The translations under genes and the position numbers were made by a program. DNA of 64,000 nucleotides, taken from NCBI RefSeq assembly GCF_003144325.1, contig NZ_PENS01000002.1, positions 271,126-335,125 of the forward strand, read 5' to 3'. Each line of letters begins with the position of its first letter. The first letter of the stretch is position 1. This DNA is from Proteus terrae (lineage in GTDB: Bacteria; Pseudomonadota; Gammaproteobacteria; Enterobacterales; Enterobacteriaceae). Under the pieces are notes generated by a model. That model was given only the letters and a program-made list of their open reading frames with translations, did no database searches and was not told where the DNA came from. Below are positions 53,957 to 63,936 of this stretch, one piece after another.

Positions 53957-55053
53957 TCAATATCCCCTAGTGTTTGATAAACCTCCTCAAGTGTCGTTAT
54001 TCCTTGTTTAATTAATGAAAAGCCGGAATAGAGTAAGTGGTAAGGGGATGAGAGTGTTTGTTTTAAGGGCTCAAAGCAATCATAAATAGCCGTTCTTCCG
54101 TTATAGCCTGAACAGCATTGCTGGCAACCAACAGCTTGCCAGTTTGGTAGTTCGATCATTTCTTTGTTTATATTTATATGTTGTTTATTGGGTAGGCATA
54201 TTTTGCAGTGTGGACATAAACAACGAACTAATCGTTGTGAAATAATTAAGCTAACACAGGAGTGAATAAGATCTTTTTCAATTCCTAAGTTATATAGATG
54301 CATTAATGTGGATGAAGCCGAATTAGTATGTAAGGTTGATAATACAAGATGTCCTGTTTGTGCTGCTTTTATTGCCATTTCAGCAGTCGATTGATCACGT
54401 ATTTCACCTACCATAATAATGTCAGGATCTTGGCGTAGTAGTGCCCGTAATATTGTAGTGAATGAGATCCCTGATTTTTCGGAAATTTGGATCTGATTAA
54501 TACCCTTTAGAGGTAATTCAACCGGATCTTCAACACTATTTATATTTAGGTTTTCTTTATTTAAATAACGTAAACAACTATATAGTGTGAGCGTTTTTCC
54601 GCTTCCCGTAGGCCCTGTAACTAAAATCATTCCTTGCGGTAAATTTAAATATTTCTTTAATAGTGTTAAATGTGAGGGTTGAAAGCCCAGGTGATTTAAT
54701 TCCGGTTGTTGTAAATTATTGATAAGCCGTAAAACTACTTTTTCGCCATATAATGTGGGAAGTGTCGCAATTCGTATTGAATAGTTTTTTTCATGATAAG
54801 ACCAATTAAACTGCCCATCTTGAGGTAACCGCTTTTCTGCAATATTTAAGTTTGCGAGTACCTTTAAGCGAGTCACTATTTCTTCAGAAAATTCATTTGG
54901 AGGTGGTGAAAATAGATATAAATGGTTATCTATTCTGGCTCGAATTCTTACATTGATTTGCTGTGGTTCTATATGTAAATCAGAGACACGCTTTAAAATA
55001 CTTGTACGTAATAGATGCTCAATAAATTCTGTTGCAGAGTGTGTGATATCCAT
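53953..55053 (-). CDS. hofB: type IV pilus assembly ATPase HofB (PilB/GspE family), short form
   Basis: 366 aa against 461 in E. coli HofB and more in PilB. Walker A GPTGSGKT is at 147-154, and the Walker B/Asp-box region reads DPDIIMVGEIRD. The zinc motif has CPHC (280-283) and CQQC (310-313). The N-terminal MshEN-like domain is missing; the protein begins at the N2 domain (SDLHIEPQQ). The catalytic core looks intact. Confidence 0.9.
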   Translation of the reverse strand: MDITHSATEFIEHLLRTSILKRVSDLHIEPQQINVRIRARIDNHLYLFSPPPNEFSEEIVTRLKVLANLNIAEKRLPQDGQFNWSYHEKNYSIRIATLPTLYGEKVVLRLINNLQQPELNHLGFQPSHLTLLKKYLNLPQGMILVTGPTGSGKTLTLYSCLRYLNKENLNINSVEDPVELPLKGINQIQISEKSGISFTTILRALLRQDPDIIMVGEIRDQSTAEMAIKAAQTGHLVLSTLHTNSASSTLMHLYNLGIEKDLIHSCVSLIISQRLVRCLCPHCKICLPNKQHININKEMIELPNWQAVGCQQCCSGYNGRTAIYDCFEPLKQTLSSPYHLLYSGFSLIKQGITTLEEVYQTLGDIE

Positions 55054-55116
55054 TCTTCACCTCTTTAATACTTTCTGACTTATCTGTGTTGTCTTCAATG
55101 TTTAAAATGCGCATCA

Positions 55117-55139
55117 GGAACACTCGATATGAGTGCTCC
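55117..55139 (-). promoter_or_regulatory. hairpin between ppdD and hofB
   Basis: On the minus-strand transcript GGAGCACTC pairs with GAGTGTTCC (one G-U) around a 5-nt loop. It lies just past the ppdD stop and could limit read-through so that pilin outnumbers assembly proteins. Confidence 0.5.
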
Positions 55140-55154
55140 CTTTATATTAAAGCC

Positions 55155-55598
55155 CTAATATGATTTTAAAATCTCACTACACTGTTTTTGCAACGTAAGA
55201 TTTGTTGTTGAACATTGTGTTTTCCATACCGGAACGAGGTCGTTAACTCCTTTCTCTGACGACATTGTGATTGTCAGACCATCAAGCTGAGTTTTCCCTG
55301 TTGCACTAATCACACCGTGTAACACATTTATATCGGATAAATATCGACTACGAAATTGTTGCGGCATAAAAGAGGAGTCAGAATTACAGTGTTGAGGTTC
55401 ATTTTCATAACGGCATAATTCTACCGCAGAACGATAGGGAGACAGTGTTTGTAAGACATCGGTTAATGCGGCTTTTTGGATATAACCTTGATAGGCGGGA
55501 ATAGCCACTGAGCTTAAAATTGAAATGATAGCAATCACAATCATAAGCTCCATAAGGGTAAAACCATTTTCATTAGAGTGATAATTAAGTACATTCAT
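55155..55598 (-). CDS. ppdD: prepilin peptidase-dependent major pilin PpdD
   Basis: 147 aa type IV pilin (146 in E. coli). The leader ends in Gly and is followed by FTLMELMIVIAIISILSSVAIPAYQGYIQ, with the conserved Glu5 of the mature pilin. Two cysteine pairs are candidates for disulfides (CRYENEPQHC and the C-terminal CSTTNLTLQKQC). It heads the ppdD-hofB-hofC cluster; a pilD peptidase is not in the window. Confidence 0.94.
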   Translation of the reverse strand: MNVLNYHSNENGFTLMELMIVIAIISILSSVAIPAYQGYIQKAALTDVLQTLSPYRSAVELCRYENEPQHCNSDSSFMPQQFRSRYLSDINVLHGVISATGKTQLDGLTITMSSEKGVNDLVPVWKTQCSTTNLTLQKQCSEILKSY

Positions 55599-55809
55599 CT
55601 AGCGTCCTCCTTGAGTAATAGACACTAGAAGTATGAAAAAAAAAGACTTTATTAGCGAATAGATAAGATAAAGTTTGAGTAAAATATCGAAAAGAAAAAG
55701 GAGATATACATATTTAACCTTTATTATTGAGGGAAAGTTCGCATTTATTGATGAGTATGAGTTAAAAAAGTTATTGATAATGGCTAAAACAAAATAAAAG
55801 AGGGTTGAT

Positions 55810-56352
55810 GTGGAAATTAAACAAGGTTGGCTAATCGATGCTAGACAGGTTCCTTCACCTAATCATGATAAGAGACCTGAAGGTGAGATCCCTTCTTTAT
55901 TAATTGTTCATAATATCAGTTTACCTCCAGGTGAATTTGGTGGGCCTTATATTGACCAACTTTTTACTAATACATTATCAGAGCAAGATCATCCATTTTT
56001 TAGTGAGATTGTTAGCTTAAGAGTATCGGCTCATTGTCTGATTCGGCGTGATGGAGAAATTGTGCAATATGTGCCTTTTACTGAAAGAGCGTGGCATGCT
56101 GGCGTTTCTTTATATAAAGGCAGAGAAAAATGTAATGATTTTTCAATCGGTATTGAGCTTGAAGGCACTGATGAGTGCGATTTTACCCAGCAGCAATATC
56201 AACAATTAGTGAAGATTACTCAATCGCTTATTGCTCTTTATCCAGCCATTAAAGAGAACATTACTGGGCATAGTGATGTTGCACCAAATAGAAAGACCGA
56301 TCCGGGGCCTCACTTTGATTGGGCCTATTACCGCAGTTTGTTAACAAAATAA
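55810..56352 (+). CDS. ampD: 1,6-anhydro-MurNAc-L-alanine amidase AmpD
   Basis: 180 aa cytosolic zinc amidase of peptidoglycan recycling. Zinc ligands His34, His154 and Asp164 (GHSDVAPNRKTDPG) fall at the known AmpD positions. The start is GTG with AGAGGG upstream. Loss of AmpD derepresses ampC beta-lactamase in species with AmpR. The usual partner ampE does not follow. Confidence 0.95.
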   Translation: MEIKQGWLIDARQVPSPNHDKRPEGEIPSLLIVHNISLPPGEFGGPYIDQLFTNTLSEQDHPFFSEIVSLRVSAHCLIRRDGEIVQYVPFTERAWHAGVSLYKGREKCNDFSIGIELEGTDECDFTQQQYQQLVKITQSLIALYPAIKENITGHSDVAPNRKTDPGPHFDWAYYRSLLTK

Positions 56353-56610
56353 CCACCGAAATTGCATTTTAACTCACTTAATTAGAATTTAAATTCAAAA
56401 TAATATTGCTGTCACGCTTCAGTTTGACTGTTTATGTGTTTAAAAAACGTTAAAAAATTTATTTTTAACGTTTCTAGATAATGCGATCTGGTTATCACTT
56501 TTGATGAATTTTTAAAATAATTTGTTAAAATTTGCAGGTTTTTATGATTTCGCTCAACAACTGTATGGACAGTTAGTGAATACTTTGTTACTTTATTATC
56601 CGTTATATTA
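56353..56610. other. gap between ampD and the pdhR control region
   Basis: No gene is seen. Contains a strong AT-rich inverted repeat AAACGTTAAAAA (56445-56456) and TTTTTAACGTTT (56462-56473), a likely ampD terminator. No remnant of ampE or aroP was recognisable. Confidence 0.6.
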
Positions 56611-56627
56611 AATTGGTATTACCAATT
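56611..56627 (+). promoter_or_regulatory. PdhR operator
   Basis: AATTGGTATTACCAATT is a perfect 17-bp palindrome matching the PdhR consensus AATTGGTnnnACCAATT. It lies 36 bases before pdhR, so pdhR-aceEF-lpd is likely repressed by PdhR and induced by pyruvate. Confidence 0.93.
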
Positions 56628-56662
56628 GACAACTCAATCACTAAGGTAATAGTTATCCAATA

Positions 56663-57448
56663 ATGGCTTCCAGCAATATGGCTTATACAAAAATCCGCCA
56701 ACCTAAGCTTTCTGATGTTATTGAGCAACAGCTTGAGCATCTGATTTTAGAAGGTACTCTGCGCCCAGGAGAAAAACTCTTACCTGAGCGTGAGCTGGCG
56801 AAGCAATTTGATGTATCTCGTCCTTCATTGCGTGAAGCTATCCAAAAATTAGAAGCTAAAGGTTTTTTACTCCGTCGCCAAGGCGGTGGTACTTTTGTTC
56901 AGCACAATCTCTGGCAAAGTTTTAGTGATCCTTTAGCTCAACTGCTTAGCGGACATCCCGAATCTCAATTTGATCTTTTAGAAACTCGTCATGCACTTGA
57001 AGGTATTGCTGCATATTACGCTGCATTACGTGGTACTGATGAAGATCTTGATCGTATCAAAGCTAGCCATGATTGTATTTTGAAAGCCCATGAAAAGGGT
57101 GATTTAGCCGCTGAGTCTGAAGCTGTATTGCAATATCAATTAATTGTCACGGAAGCTGCTCATAATGTCGTTTTATTGCATCTATTACGATGCATGGTGC
57201 CAATGCTTGAGCAAAATATCCGCCAGAATTTTGAGTTTCTTTACACTCGTAAAGAGATGTTAACTGCAGTAAGTGAGCATCGTAGTCAAATTTATCAGGC
57301 TATTATTAATAGAGAGCCAGAAGCTGCGCGTGAAGCATCACATCGCCATTTGGCCTTTATTGAAGATGTTTTGTTGGATATGAGTCGTGAACATACTCGC
57401 CGTGAGCGCTCTCTGCGCCGGCTACAACAACATCCTGATTTATTTTAG
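56663..57448 (+). CDS. pdhR: pyruvate dehydrogenase complex repressor PdhR
   Basis: 261 aa GntR-family (FadR subgroup) regulator. The N-terminal winged helix ([52 protein letters not shown]) is followed by an all-helical pyruvate-binding domain. E. coli PdhR starts at MAYSKIRQPKL, corresponding to the internal ATG at 56678; neither ATG has a well-spaced ribosome site, so five N-terminal residues are uncertain. A perfect PdhR box lies upstream. Confidence 0.95.
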   Translation: MASSNMAYTKIRQPKLSDVIEQQLEHLILEGTLRPGEKLLPERELAKQFDVSRPSLREAIQKLEAKGFLLRRQGGGTFVQHNLWQSFSDPLAQLLSGHPESQFDLLETRHALEGIAAYYAALRGTDEDLDRIKASHDCILKAHEKGDLAAESEAVLQYQLIVTEAAHNVVLLHLLRCMVPMLEQNIRQNFEFLYTRKEMLTAVSEHRSQIYQAIINREPEAAREASHRHLAFIEDVLLDMSREHTRRERSLRRLQQHPDLF

Positions 57449-57524
57449 TAGCACAGATCCTGACCGCTGAGTCTGTACTACCTATCGCCCTGTGATTTTC
57501 AGGGGAAGCGGTAATAACAGCAGG

Positions 57525-57569
57525 GCCTATCTTCCCGTCATATCAGATGGGTATAACGGGAAGATAGGC
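57525..57569 (+). promoter_or_regulatory. long hairpin in the pdhR-aceE gap
   Basis: Perfect 14-bp arms GCCTATCTTCCCGT (57525-57538) and ACGGGAAGATAGGC (57556-57569) with a 17-nt loop and no T run after it, 42 bases before aceE. It may set mRNA processing or stability between pdhR and the far more highly expressed aceE. Confidence 0.75.
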
Positions 57570-57611
57570 TCCCATAACCATTAAAAACAGATAACAGATA
57601 AGGAATACACC

Positions 57612-60278
57612 ATGTCAGATATGCTGAAAAATGACGTGGATCCGATCGAAACTCGCGACTGGTTACAAGCGATCGACTCGGTCATCCGTGAAGAAGGTGT
57701 TGAGCGTGCACAGTTCCTGATTGATCAGGTATTAAAACAAGCCCGTAATGGTGGTCTTAATATCGCTTTAGGCGGTTCTGTACACAGTGATTATATCAAT
57801 ACCATTCCTGCTGAAGATGAACCCGCTTACCCTGGCAATCTGGAATTAGAGCGTCGTATTCGTTCTGCTATTCGCTGGAACGCAGTAATGATGGTTCTGC
57901 GTGCATCCAAAAAAGATTTGGAACTCGGCGGACACATGGCGTCATTCCAATCTTCTGCAACTTTATATGAAGTGTGCTTTAACCACTTCTTCCGTGCGCA
58001 AAATGAAACTGATGGTGGTGACTTGGTTTACTTCCAAGGCCATATCTCCCCAGGTATCTACGCTCGTGCATTCTTAGAAGGACGTTTAACTGAAGAGCAA
58101 TTAAACAACTTCCGTCAAGAGATTGGTGGTAAAGGTTTATCTTCTTATCCGCACCCTAAATTAATGCCTGAATTCTGGCAGTTCCCAACAGTTTCTATGG
58201 GTCTGGGACCACTATCTGCAATTTATCAAGCTAAATTCCTGAAATATTTGAATCACCGTGGCTTAAAAGATACGACTAAACAAACTGTTTATGCGTTCTT
58301 AGGCGATGGCGAGATGGACGAACCAGAATCTAAAGGTGCTATCACCATCGCAGTTCGCGAAAAATTAGACAACCTGTGCTTCGTGATTAACTGTAACTTA
58401 CAGCGTCTTGATGGCCCAGTTACAGGTAACGGTAAAATTGTTAACGAATTAGAAGGTATCTTCGCGGGTGCTGGCTGGAACGTTATCAAAGTAATGTGGG
58501 GCGATCGTTGGGATGAGCTTCTGCGTAAAGACACTTCAGGTAAACTCATTCAATTAATGAATGAAACTCTGGATGGTGACTACCAGACATTTAAATCTCG
58601 TGACGGCGCTTATGTTCGTGAGCACTTCTTCAATCGTTATCCAGAAACAGCTGCATTAGTTAAAGATATGACTGATGATGAAATCTGGGCATTAAACCGT
58701 GGTGGTCACGATCCGAAGAAAGTCTTTGCTGCATTCCAAAAAGCAAAAGATACTCAAAATCAACCAACTGTTATTTTAGCTCAAACCATCAAAGGTTATG
58801 GTATGGGTGAAACGGCAGAAGGTAAAAACATTGCTCACCAAGTTAAGAAAATGAACATGGATGGCGTTCACCATTTCCGTGATCGTTTCAATATTCCTGT
58901 TGCTGATGAGCAAATCAAAGATCTGCCTTATATTACTTTTGATAAAGAATCAGAAGAGTACAAATATCTGCATGCACGTCGTCAGGATTTAGGTGGTTAC
59001 CTGCCAGCTCGTCGTCCACGTTTTGAAGAAAAACTGGATATCCCAGCACTGGAAGATTTCAGCCAATTACTGGAAGAACAATCTAAAGAGATTTCAACAA
59101 CTATCGCATTCGTTCGTGCTCTGAACGTAATGTTGAAAAATAAATCTATCAAAGATCGTTTAGTTCCAATTATTGCGGACGAAGCACGTACTTTCGGTAT
59201 GGAAGGTCTGTTCCGTCAAATCGGTATTTATAGTCCGAATGGCCAACAATATACGCCTCAAGACCGTGAGCAAGTTGCTTACTATAAAGAAGACGTTAAA
59301 GGCCAAATTCTGCAAGAAGGTATCAACGAACTGGGTGCTGGCGCATCTTGGTTAGCGGCTGCAACATCTTACAGCACTAACAATCTGCCAATGATCCCAT
59401 TCTATATCTACTACTCAATGTTTGGTTTCCAACGTATTGGCGACTTATGCTGGGCAGCAGGCGACCAACAAGCTCGTGGTTTCTTAGTAGGTGGTACTTC
59501 AGGTCGTACAACACTTAACGGTGAAGGTTTACAGCACGAAGATGGTCATAGTCATATTCAATCGCTGACTATTCCTAACTGTATCTCTTATGATCCAGCA
59601 TTCGCTTATGAAGTGGCTGTTATCATGCAAGACGGTTTAGAACGTATGTATGGTGATAAACAAGAAAACGTTTATTACTACATCACTACACTGAACGAAA
59701 ACTACCATATGCCAGCAATGCCAGCCGGTGTTGAAGAAGGTATTCGTAAAGGTATCTACAAACTGGAATCGTTGGAAGGTGCGAAAGGTAAAGTTCAGTT
59801 ACTGGGATCAGGTTCTATTCTGCGTCACGTTCGTGAAGCAGCACAAATCCTGTCTGCTGAATACGGTATTGGTTCTGATGTTTATAGCGTAACTTCATTC
59901 ACTGAATTGGCTCGTGATGGTCAAGATTGTGAACGTTGGAACATGTTACATCCATCTGAAGCACCGCGTGTACCATACATCGCTCAAATTATGAATGATG
60001 CGCCAGCAGTTGCATCTACTGACTACATGAAACTGTTCGCTGAACAAGTTCGTACTTATGTGCCAGCAGATGATTACCGCGTATTAGGTACAGATGGTTT
60101 CGGTCGTTCTGATAGCCGTGAAAACCTGCGTCACCACTTTGAAGTTGATACTTCTTATGTGATTGTTGCTGCATTAGGTGAATTAGCTAAACGTGGTGAG
60201 ATTGATGTGAAGATTGTTGAAGAAGCAATCAAAAAATACAACATCAACCCTGAAAAAGTAAACCCACGTCTGGCGTAA
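57612..60278 (+). CDS. aceE: pyruvate dehydrogenase E1 component AceE
   Basis: 888 aa homodimeric E1 (887 in E. coli). It decarboxylates pyruvate and acetylates the lipoyl arm of AceF. The thiamine diphosphate motif GDGEMDEPES...NCNLQ is visible, and HMASFQSSATLYEVCFNHFFR is typical of homodimeric E1. Thirteen bases separate it from aceF. AGGAAT lies before the ATG. Confidence 0.98.
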   Translation: MSDMLKNDVDPIETRDWLQAIDSVIREEGVERAQFLIDQVLKQARNGGLNIALGGSVHSDYINTIPAEDEPAYPGNLELERRIRSAIRWNAVMMVLRASKKDLELGGHMASFQSSATLYEVCFNHFFRAQNETDGGDLVYFQGHISPGIYARAFLEGRLTEEQLNNFRQEIGGKGLSSYPHPKLMPEFWQFPTVSMGLGPLSAIYQAKFLKYLNHRGLKDTTKQTVYAFLGDGEMDEPESKGAITIAVREKLDNLCFVINCNLQRLDGPVTGNGKIVNELEGIFAGAGWNVIKVMWGDRWDELLRKDTSGKLIQLMNETLDGDYQTFKSRDGAYVREHFFNRYPETAALVKDMTDDEIWALNRGGHDPKKVFAAFQKAKDTQNQPTVILAQTIKGYGMGETAEGKNIAHQVKKMNMDGVHHFRDRFNIPVADEQIKDLPYITFDKESEEYKYLHARRQDLGGYLPARRPRFEEKLDIPALEDFSQLLEEQSKEISTTIAFVRALNVMLKNKSIKDRLVPIIADEARTFGMEGLFRQIGIYSPNGQQYTPQDREQVAYYKEDVKGQILQEGINELGAGASWLAAATSYSTNNLPMIPFYIYYSMFGFQRIGDLCWAAGDQQARGFLVGGTSGRTTLNGEGLQHEDGHSHIQSLTIPNCISYDPAFAYEVAVIMQDGLERMYGDKQENVYYYITTLNENYHMPAMPAGVEEGIRKGIYKLESLEGAKGKVQLLGSGSILRHVREAAQILSAEYGIGSDVYSVTSFTELARDGQDCERWNMLHPSEAPRVPYIAQIMNDAPAVASTDYMKLFAEQVRTYVPADDYRVLGTDGFGRSDSRENLRHHFEVDTSYVIVAALGELAKRGEIDVKIVEEAIKKYNINPEKVNPRLA

Positions 60279-60290
60279 GAGGTAAAGTGA

Positions 60291-62150
60291 ATGTCTATTG
60301 AAATTAAAGTCCCAGATATCGGTGCTGATGAAGTTGAAGTCACCGAAGTGATGGTGAAAGTGGGCGACCGCATTGAGGAAGAACAATCCTTAATCACCGT
60401 AGAAGGTGACAAAGCTTCTATGGAAGTTCCATCACCACAAGCGGGTGTAGTTAAAGAGATTAAAATTGCCGTGGGCGACAAAGTCCAAACGGGTTCTCTT
60501 ATCATGATTTTTGAAGCAGAAGATGTCGCACAAGCAGCACCAGCTCAAGCCACAGCTCCTGCACCAGTAGCAGCGCCTGCAACAGCTGCACTGAAAGAAG
60601 TTCATGTTCCAGATATCGGTGGTGACGAAGTTGAAGTTACTGAAGTAATGGTAAAAGTGGGCGATAGCGTTGCTGAAGAACAATCACTGATTACTGTTGA
60701 AGGTGACAAAGCTTCAATGGAAGTCCCAGCACCATTTGCTGGCGTAGTGAAAGAAATTAAAATTGCAACCGGTGATAAAGTGAGCACAGGCTCTCTGATC
60801 ATGGTATTTGAAGTTGCAGGTAGCGCACCTGTTGCTCAAGCAGCACCAACTGCATCTGCACCAGTAGCATCTGCTGTGAAAGAAGTGAATGTTCCTGATA
60901 TCGGTGATGACGAAGTTGAAGTTACTGAAGTGATGGTGAAAGTAGGTGATTCCATCTCTGAAGAACAATCACTGATCACTGTTGAAGGTGACAAAGCTTC
61001 AATGGAAGTTCCAGCTCCATTTGCTGGTGTGGTTAAAGAGATCAAAATTGCAGTGGGCGACAAAGTGAAAACTGGCTCACTGATCATGACTTTCGAAGTT
61101 ACCGGTGCAGCACCTGTTGCTCAAGCTCCAGAGGCAGCTGCGCCAGCGCCAGCAAGTTCTGCTCCGGCAGCACCTGCTAAAGCACAAGCTACTGCGCCAG
61201 CAGCGAAAGAAGAGTTTGTTGAAAATGACGCTTACGTTCATGCAACACCTGTTATTCGTCGTTTGGCACGCGAATTCGGTGTGAATTTAGCGAAAGTGAA
61301 AGGTACTGGTCGTAAAGGTCGTATCTTACGTGAAGACGTTCAGTCTTACGTGAAAGAGTTAATTAAACGTGCTGAATCTGCACCAGCAAATGCAGGTGGT
61401 GGATTACCAGGCATGTTACCTTGGCCAAAAGTTGACTTCAGTAAGTTTGGTGAAATTGAAGAAGTTGAATTAAGCCGTATCCAGAAAATCTCTGGCGCTA
61501 ACTTAAGCCGTAACTGGGTGATGATCCCTCACGTAAATCTGTTTGATGAAGCAGATATCACTGAGGTTGAAGAATTCCGTAAACAGCAAAATAAAGAAGC
61601 AGAGAAGAAAAAACTGGATGTTAAGATCACTCCGTTAGTCTTCGTAATGAAAGCAGCAGCGAAAGCACTGGCGGATATGCCACGCTTTAACAGCTCTATC
61701 TCTGAAGATGGACAGAAACTGATCCTGAAAAAATACATCAATATCGGTATTGCTGTAGATACACCGAACGGTCTTGTTGTTCCTGTTTTCAAAGATGTTA
61801 ACAAAAAAGGCATTATCGAACTGTCTTATGAGTTAGCTGAAGTTTCTAAGAAAGCACGTGCAGGTAAACTGACAGCAGCAGATATGCAAGGCGGATGCTT
61901 CACTATTTCTAGCCTTGGTGGTATCGGTACTACCGGTTTTGCACCAATCGTTAACGCACCAGAAGTTGCGATTATGGGACTTTCCCGTTCTTCTATGAAA
62001 CCAGTATGGAACGGCAAAGAATTCGTACCACGCTTGATTTTACCAATGTCATTATCTTTCGATCACCGTGTGATTGATGGTGCTGACGGTGCTCGATTCA
62101 TCACTCTGATTAATCAGTACATGAGCGATTTACGTCGTTTGGTAATGTAA
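60291..62150 (+). CDS. aceF: pyruvate dehydrogenase E2 component AceF (three lipoyl domains)
   Basis: 619 aa dihydrolipoamide acetyltransferase. Three tandem lipoyl domains have lipoylation sites GDKASMEVP at Lys41, Lys140 and Lys235, joined by Ala/Pro-rich linkers. A peripheral-subunit-binding domain follows (about 317-355, [22 protein letters not shown]). The catalytic domain carries HRVIDG (His592, Asp596). It forms the 24-subunit core of the complex. Confidence 0.98.
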   Translation: MSIEIKVPDIGADEVEVTEVMVKVGDRIEEEQSLITVEGDKASMEVPSPQAGVVKEIKIAVGDKVQTGSLIMIFEAEDVAQAAPAQATAPAPVAAPATAALKEVHVPDIGGDEVEVTEVMVKVGDSVAEEQSLITVEGDKASMEVPAPFAGVVKEIKIATGDKVSTGSLIMVFEVAGSAPVAQAAPTASAPVASAVKEVNVPDIGDDEVEVTEVMVKVGDSISEEQSLITVEGDKASMEVPAPFAGVVKEIKIAVGDKVKTGSLIMTFEVTGAAPVAQAPEAAAPAPASSAPAAPAKAQATAPAAKEEFVENDAYVHATPVIRRLAREFGVNLAKVKGTGRKGRILREDVQSYVKELIKRAESAPANAGGGLPGMLPWPKVDFSKFGEIEEVELSRIQKISGANLSRNWVMIPHVNLFDEADITEVEEFRKQQNKEAEKKKLDVKITPLVFVMKAAAKALADMPRFNSSISEDGQKLILKKYINIGIAVDTPNGLVVPVFKDVNKKGIIELSYELAEVSKKARAGKLTAADMQGGCFTISSLGGIGTTGFAPIVNAPEVAIMGLSRSSMKPVWNGKEFVPRLILPMSLSFDHRVIDGADGARFITLINQYMSDLRRLVM

Positions 62151-62154
62151 TTTA

Positions 62155-62180
62155 AAACCGGTGCTTAGCGCCGGTTTCTC
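62155..62180 (+). terminator. hairpin after aceF
   Basis: AAACCGGTGC (62155-62164) pairs with GCGCCGGTTT (62168-62177) with one G-U and a 3-nt loop. It may end most aceEF transcripts before lpd, which can also have its own promoter in the 199-bp gap, as in E. coli. Confidence 0.7.
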
Positions 62181-62349
62181 TGATTACAGTGATGGATTTT
62201 ACAGTCATACATCTTAGGTTGTGAGATCCGTCATGTTAGAGCGCTTTTCAGTTTATTAACATTTCTGTAAACTGCATGCGGTATGTAAGTCTCGGTGTTA
62301 AATATGGATTATCGTCTGACTCGCCGGACAAATAAATAATGAGGTCACG

Positions 62350-63777
62350 ATGAGTACTGAAATTAAAGCACAGGTAGTGGTTCTGGGTGCAGGCCCTGCG
62401 GGTTATTCCGCGGCGTTCCGTTGCGCTGACTTAGGTTTAGAAACAGTTTTAGTAGAACGTCACTCTACTTTAGGTGGTGTTTGTCTGAACGTGGGTTGTA
62501 TCCCTTCTAAAGCGTTACTCCACGTTGCTAAAGTTATCGAAGAAGCGAAAGCATTATCTGAACACGGTGTTGTATTTGACGCGCCAAAAACAGATATCGA
62601 CAAAATTCGCATCTGGAAAGATAAAGTTATTTCTCAGTTAACGGGTGGCTTAGCTGGCATGGCTAAAGGCCGTAAAGTTACTGTCGTTAATGGCGAAGCA
62701 CGATTCACTGGTTCTCATACATTGTCTGTTGAAGGTGCTGAAGGTACAACTACCATCACTTTTGATAATGCAATCGTTGCTGCCGGCTCACGTCCAATCG
62801 AATTACCATTCATTCCACATGAAGACCCACGTGTATGGGACTCGACAGATGCACTGCAACTGAAAACTGTACCAGAGCGTTTACTGGTTATGGGTGGCGG
62901 TATCATCGGTCTGGAAATGGGTACGGTTTATCACTCTCTGGGTTCTCAGATTGACGTAGTTGAAATGTTTGATCAGGTTATTCCTGCTGCTGATAAAGAC
63001 GTGGTTAAAGTATTTACCAAACGTATCAGCAAGAAATTTAACCTGATGCTAGAAACTAAAGTAACTGCGGTTGAAGCAAAAGAAGATGGCATCTACGTAA
63101 CAATGGAAGGCAAAAAAGCCCCAGCAGAACCACAACGTTACGATGCAGTATTAGTTGCTATCGGTCGTGTACCTAACGGTAAACTATTAGACGCAGGTAA
63201 AGCAGGTATCGAAGTTGATGATCGTGGCTTTATCCATGTTGATAAACAAATGCGTACTAATGTACCTCACATCTTTGCTATCGGTGACATCGTTGGTCAA
63301 CCAATGCTGGCTCACAAAGGTGTACACGAAGGTCACGTTGCAGCAGAAGTTATTTCTGGTAAGAAACACTACTTCGATCCTAAAGTTATTCCATCAATCG
63401 CTTATACTGAACCAGAAGTTGCATGGGTTGGTATGACTGAAAAAGAAGCGAAAGAGAAAGGCGTTAGCTATGAAGTGGCTTCTTTCCCTTGGGCAGCATC
63501 AGGCCGTGCAATCGCATCAGATTGTGCAGATGGTATGACTAAACTGATTTTCGACAAAGAAACTAACCGTGTTATTGGTGGTGCAATTGTTGGTTCTAAC
63601 GGTGGTGAACTGTTAGGTGAAATCGGTCTGGCAATTGAAATGGGTTGTGATGCTGAAGATATCGCATTAACTATCCACGCTCATCCAACGTTATACGAAT
63701 CAATCGGTATGGCTGCGGAAGTATTTGAAGGCAGTATCACTGACCTACCAAATCCAAAAGCGAAAAAGAAAAAATAA
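62350..63777 (+). CDS. lpd: dihydrolipoyl dehydrogenase Lpd (E3)
   Basis: 475 aa flavoprotein shared by the pyruvate and 2-oxoglutarate dehydrogenase complexes and, usually, glycine cleavage. The FAD motif VVLGAGPAGYSAA, the redox disulfide Cys45/Cys50 (GGVCLNVGCIP), the NAD motif GGGIIGLEMG and the C-terminal HAHPTLYES with the catalytic His are present. GAGGT sits before the ATG. Confidence 0.98.
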   Translation: MSTEIKAQVVVLGAGPAGYSAAFRCADLGLETVLVERHSTLGGVCLNVGCIPSKALLHVAKVIEEAKALSEHGVVFDAPKTDIDKIRIWKDKVISQLTGGLAGMAKGRKVTVVNGEARFTGSHTLSVEGAEGTTTITFDNAIVAAGSRPIELPFIPHEDPRVWDSTDALQLKTVPERLLVMGGGIIGLEMGTVYHSLGSQIDVVEMFDQVIPAADKDVVKVFTKRISKKFNLMLETKVTAVEAKEDGIYVTMEGKKAPAEPQRYDAVLVAIGRVPNGKLLDAGKAGIEVDDRGFIHVDKQMRTNVPHIFAIGDIVGQPMLAHKGVHEGHVAAEVISGKKHYFDPKVIPSIAYTEPEVAWVGMTEKEAKEKGVSYEVASFPWAASGRAIASDCADGMTKLIFDKETNRVIGGAIVGSNGGELLGEIGLAIEMGCDAEDIALTIHAHPTLYESIGMAAEVFEGSITDLPNPKAKKKK

Positions 63778-63788
63778 GCAACTTGTTT

Positions 63789-63833
63789 ACTGAAAACAGC
63801 TTTACTGAAAATAGTTTTGCTGAAAACAGTTTA
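63789..63833. repeat. three 15-bp direct repeats after lpd
   Basis: Units ACTGAAAACAGCTTT (63789-63803), ACTGAAAATAGTTTT (63804-63818) and GCTGAAAACAGTTTA (63819-63833) are contiguous with exact 15-bp period. Units 1 and 3 contain the short palindrome CTG-aaaa-CAG. They lie between the lpd stop and its terminator. Confidence 0.75.
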
Positions 63834-63854
63834 CTAAAGTAGTTTAAATGATAA

Positions 63855-63889
63855 GGGCTAAGTTCTTTATAGAACTTGGCTCTTTTTTA
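63855..63889 (+). terminator. terminator after lpd
   Basis: GGGCTAAGTTCT pairs with AGAACTTGGCTC (with a G-U pair) and is followed by a run of six T. Confidence 0.82.
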
Positions 63890-63936
63890 TTATGGCTTTA
63901 GCCAGTTTAAGTCGCGCTAGCGTCTTAAACATAAAA

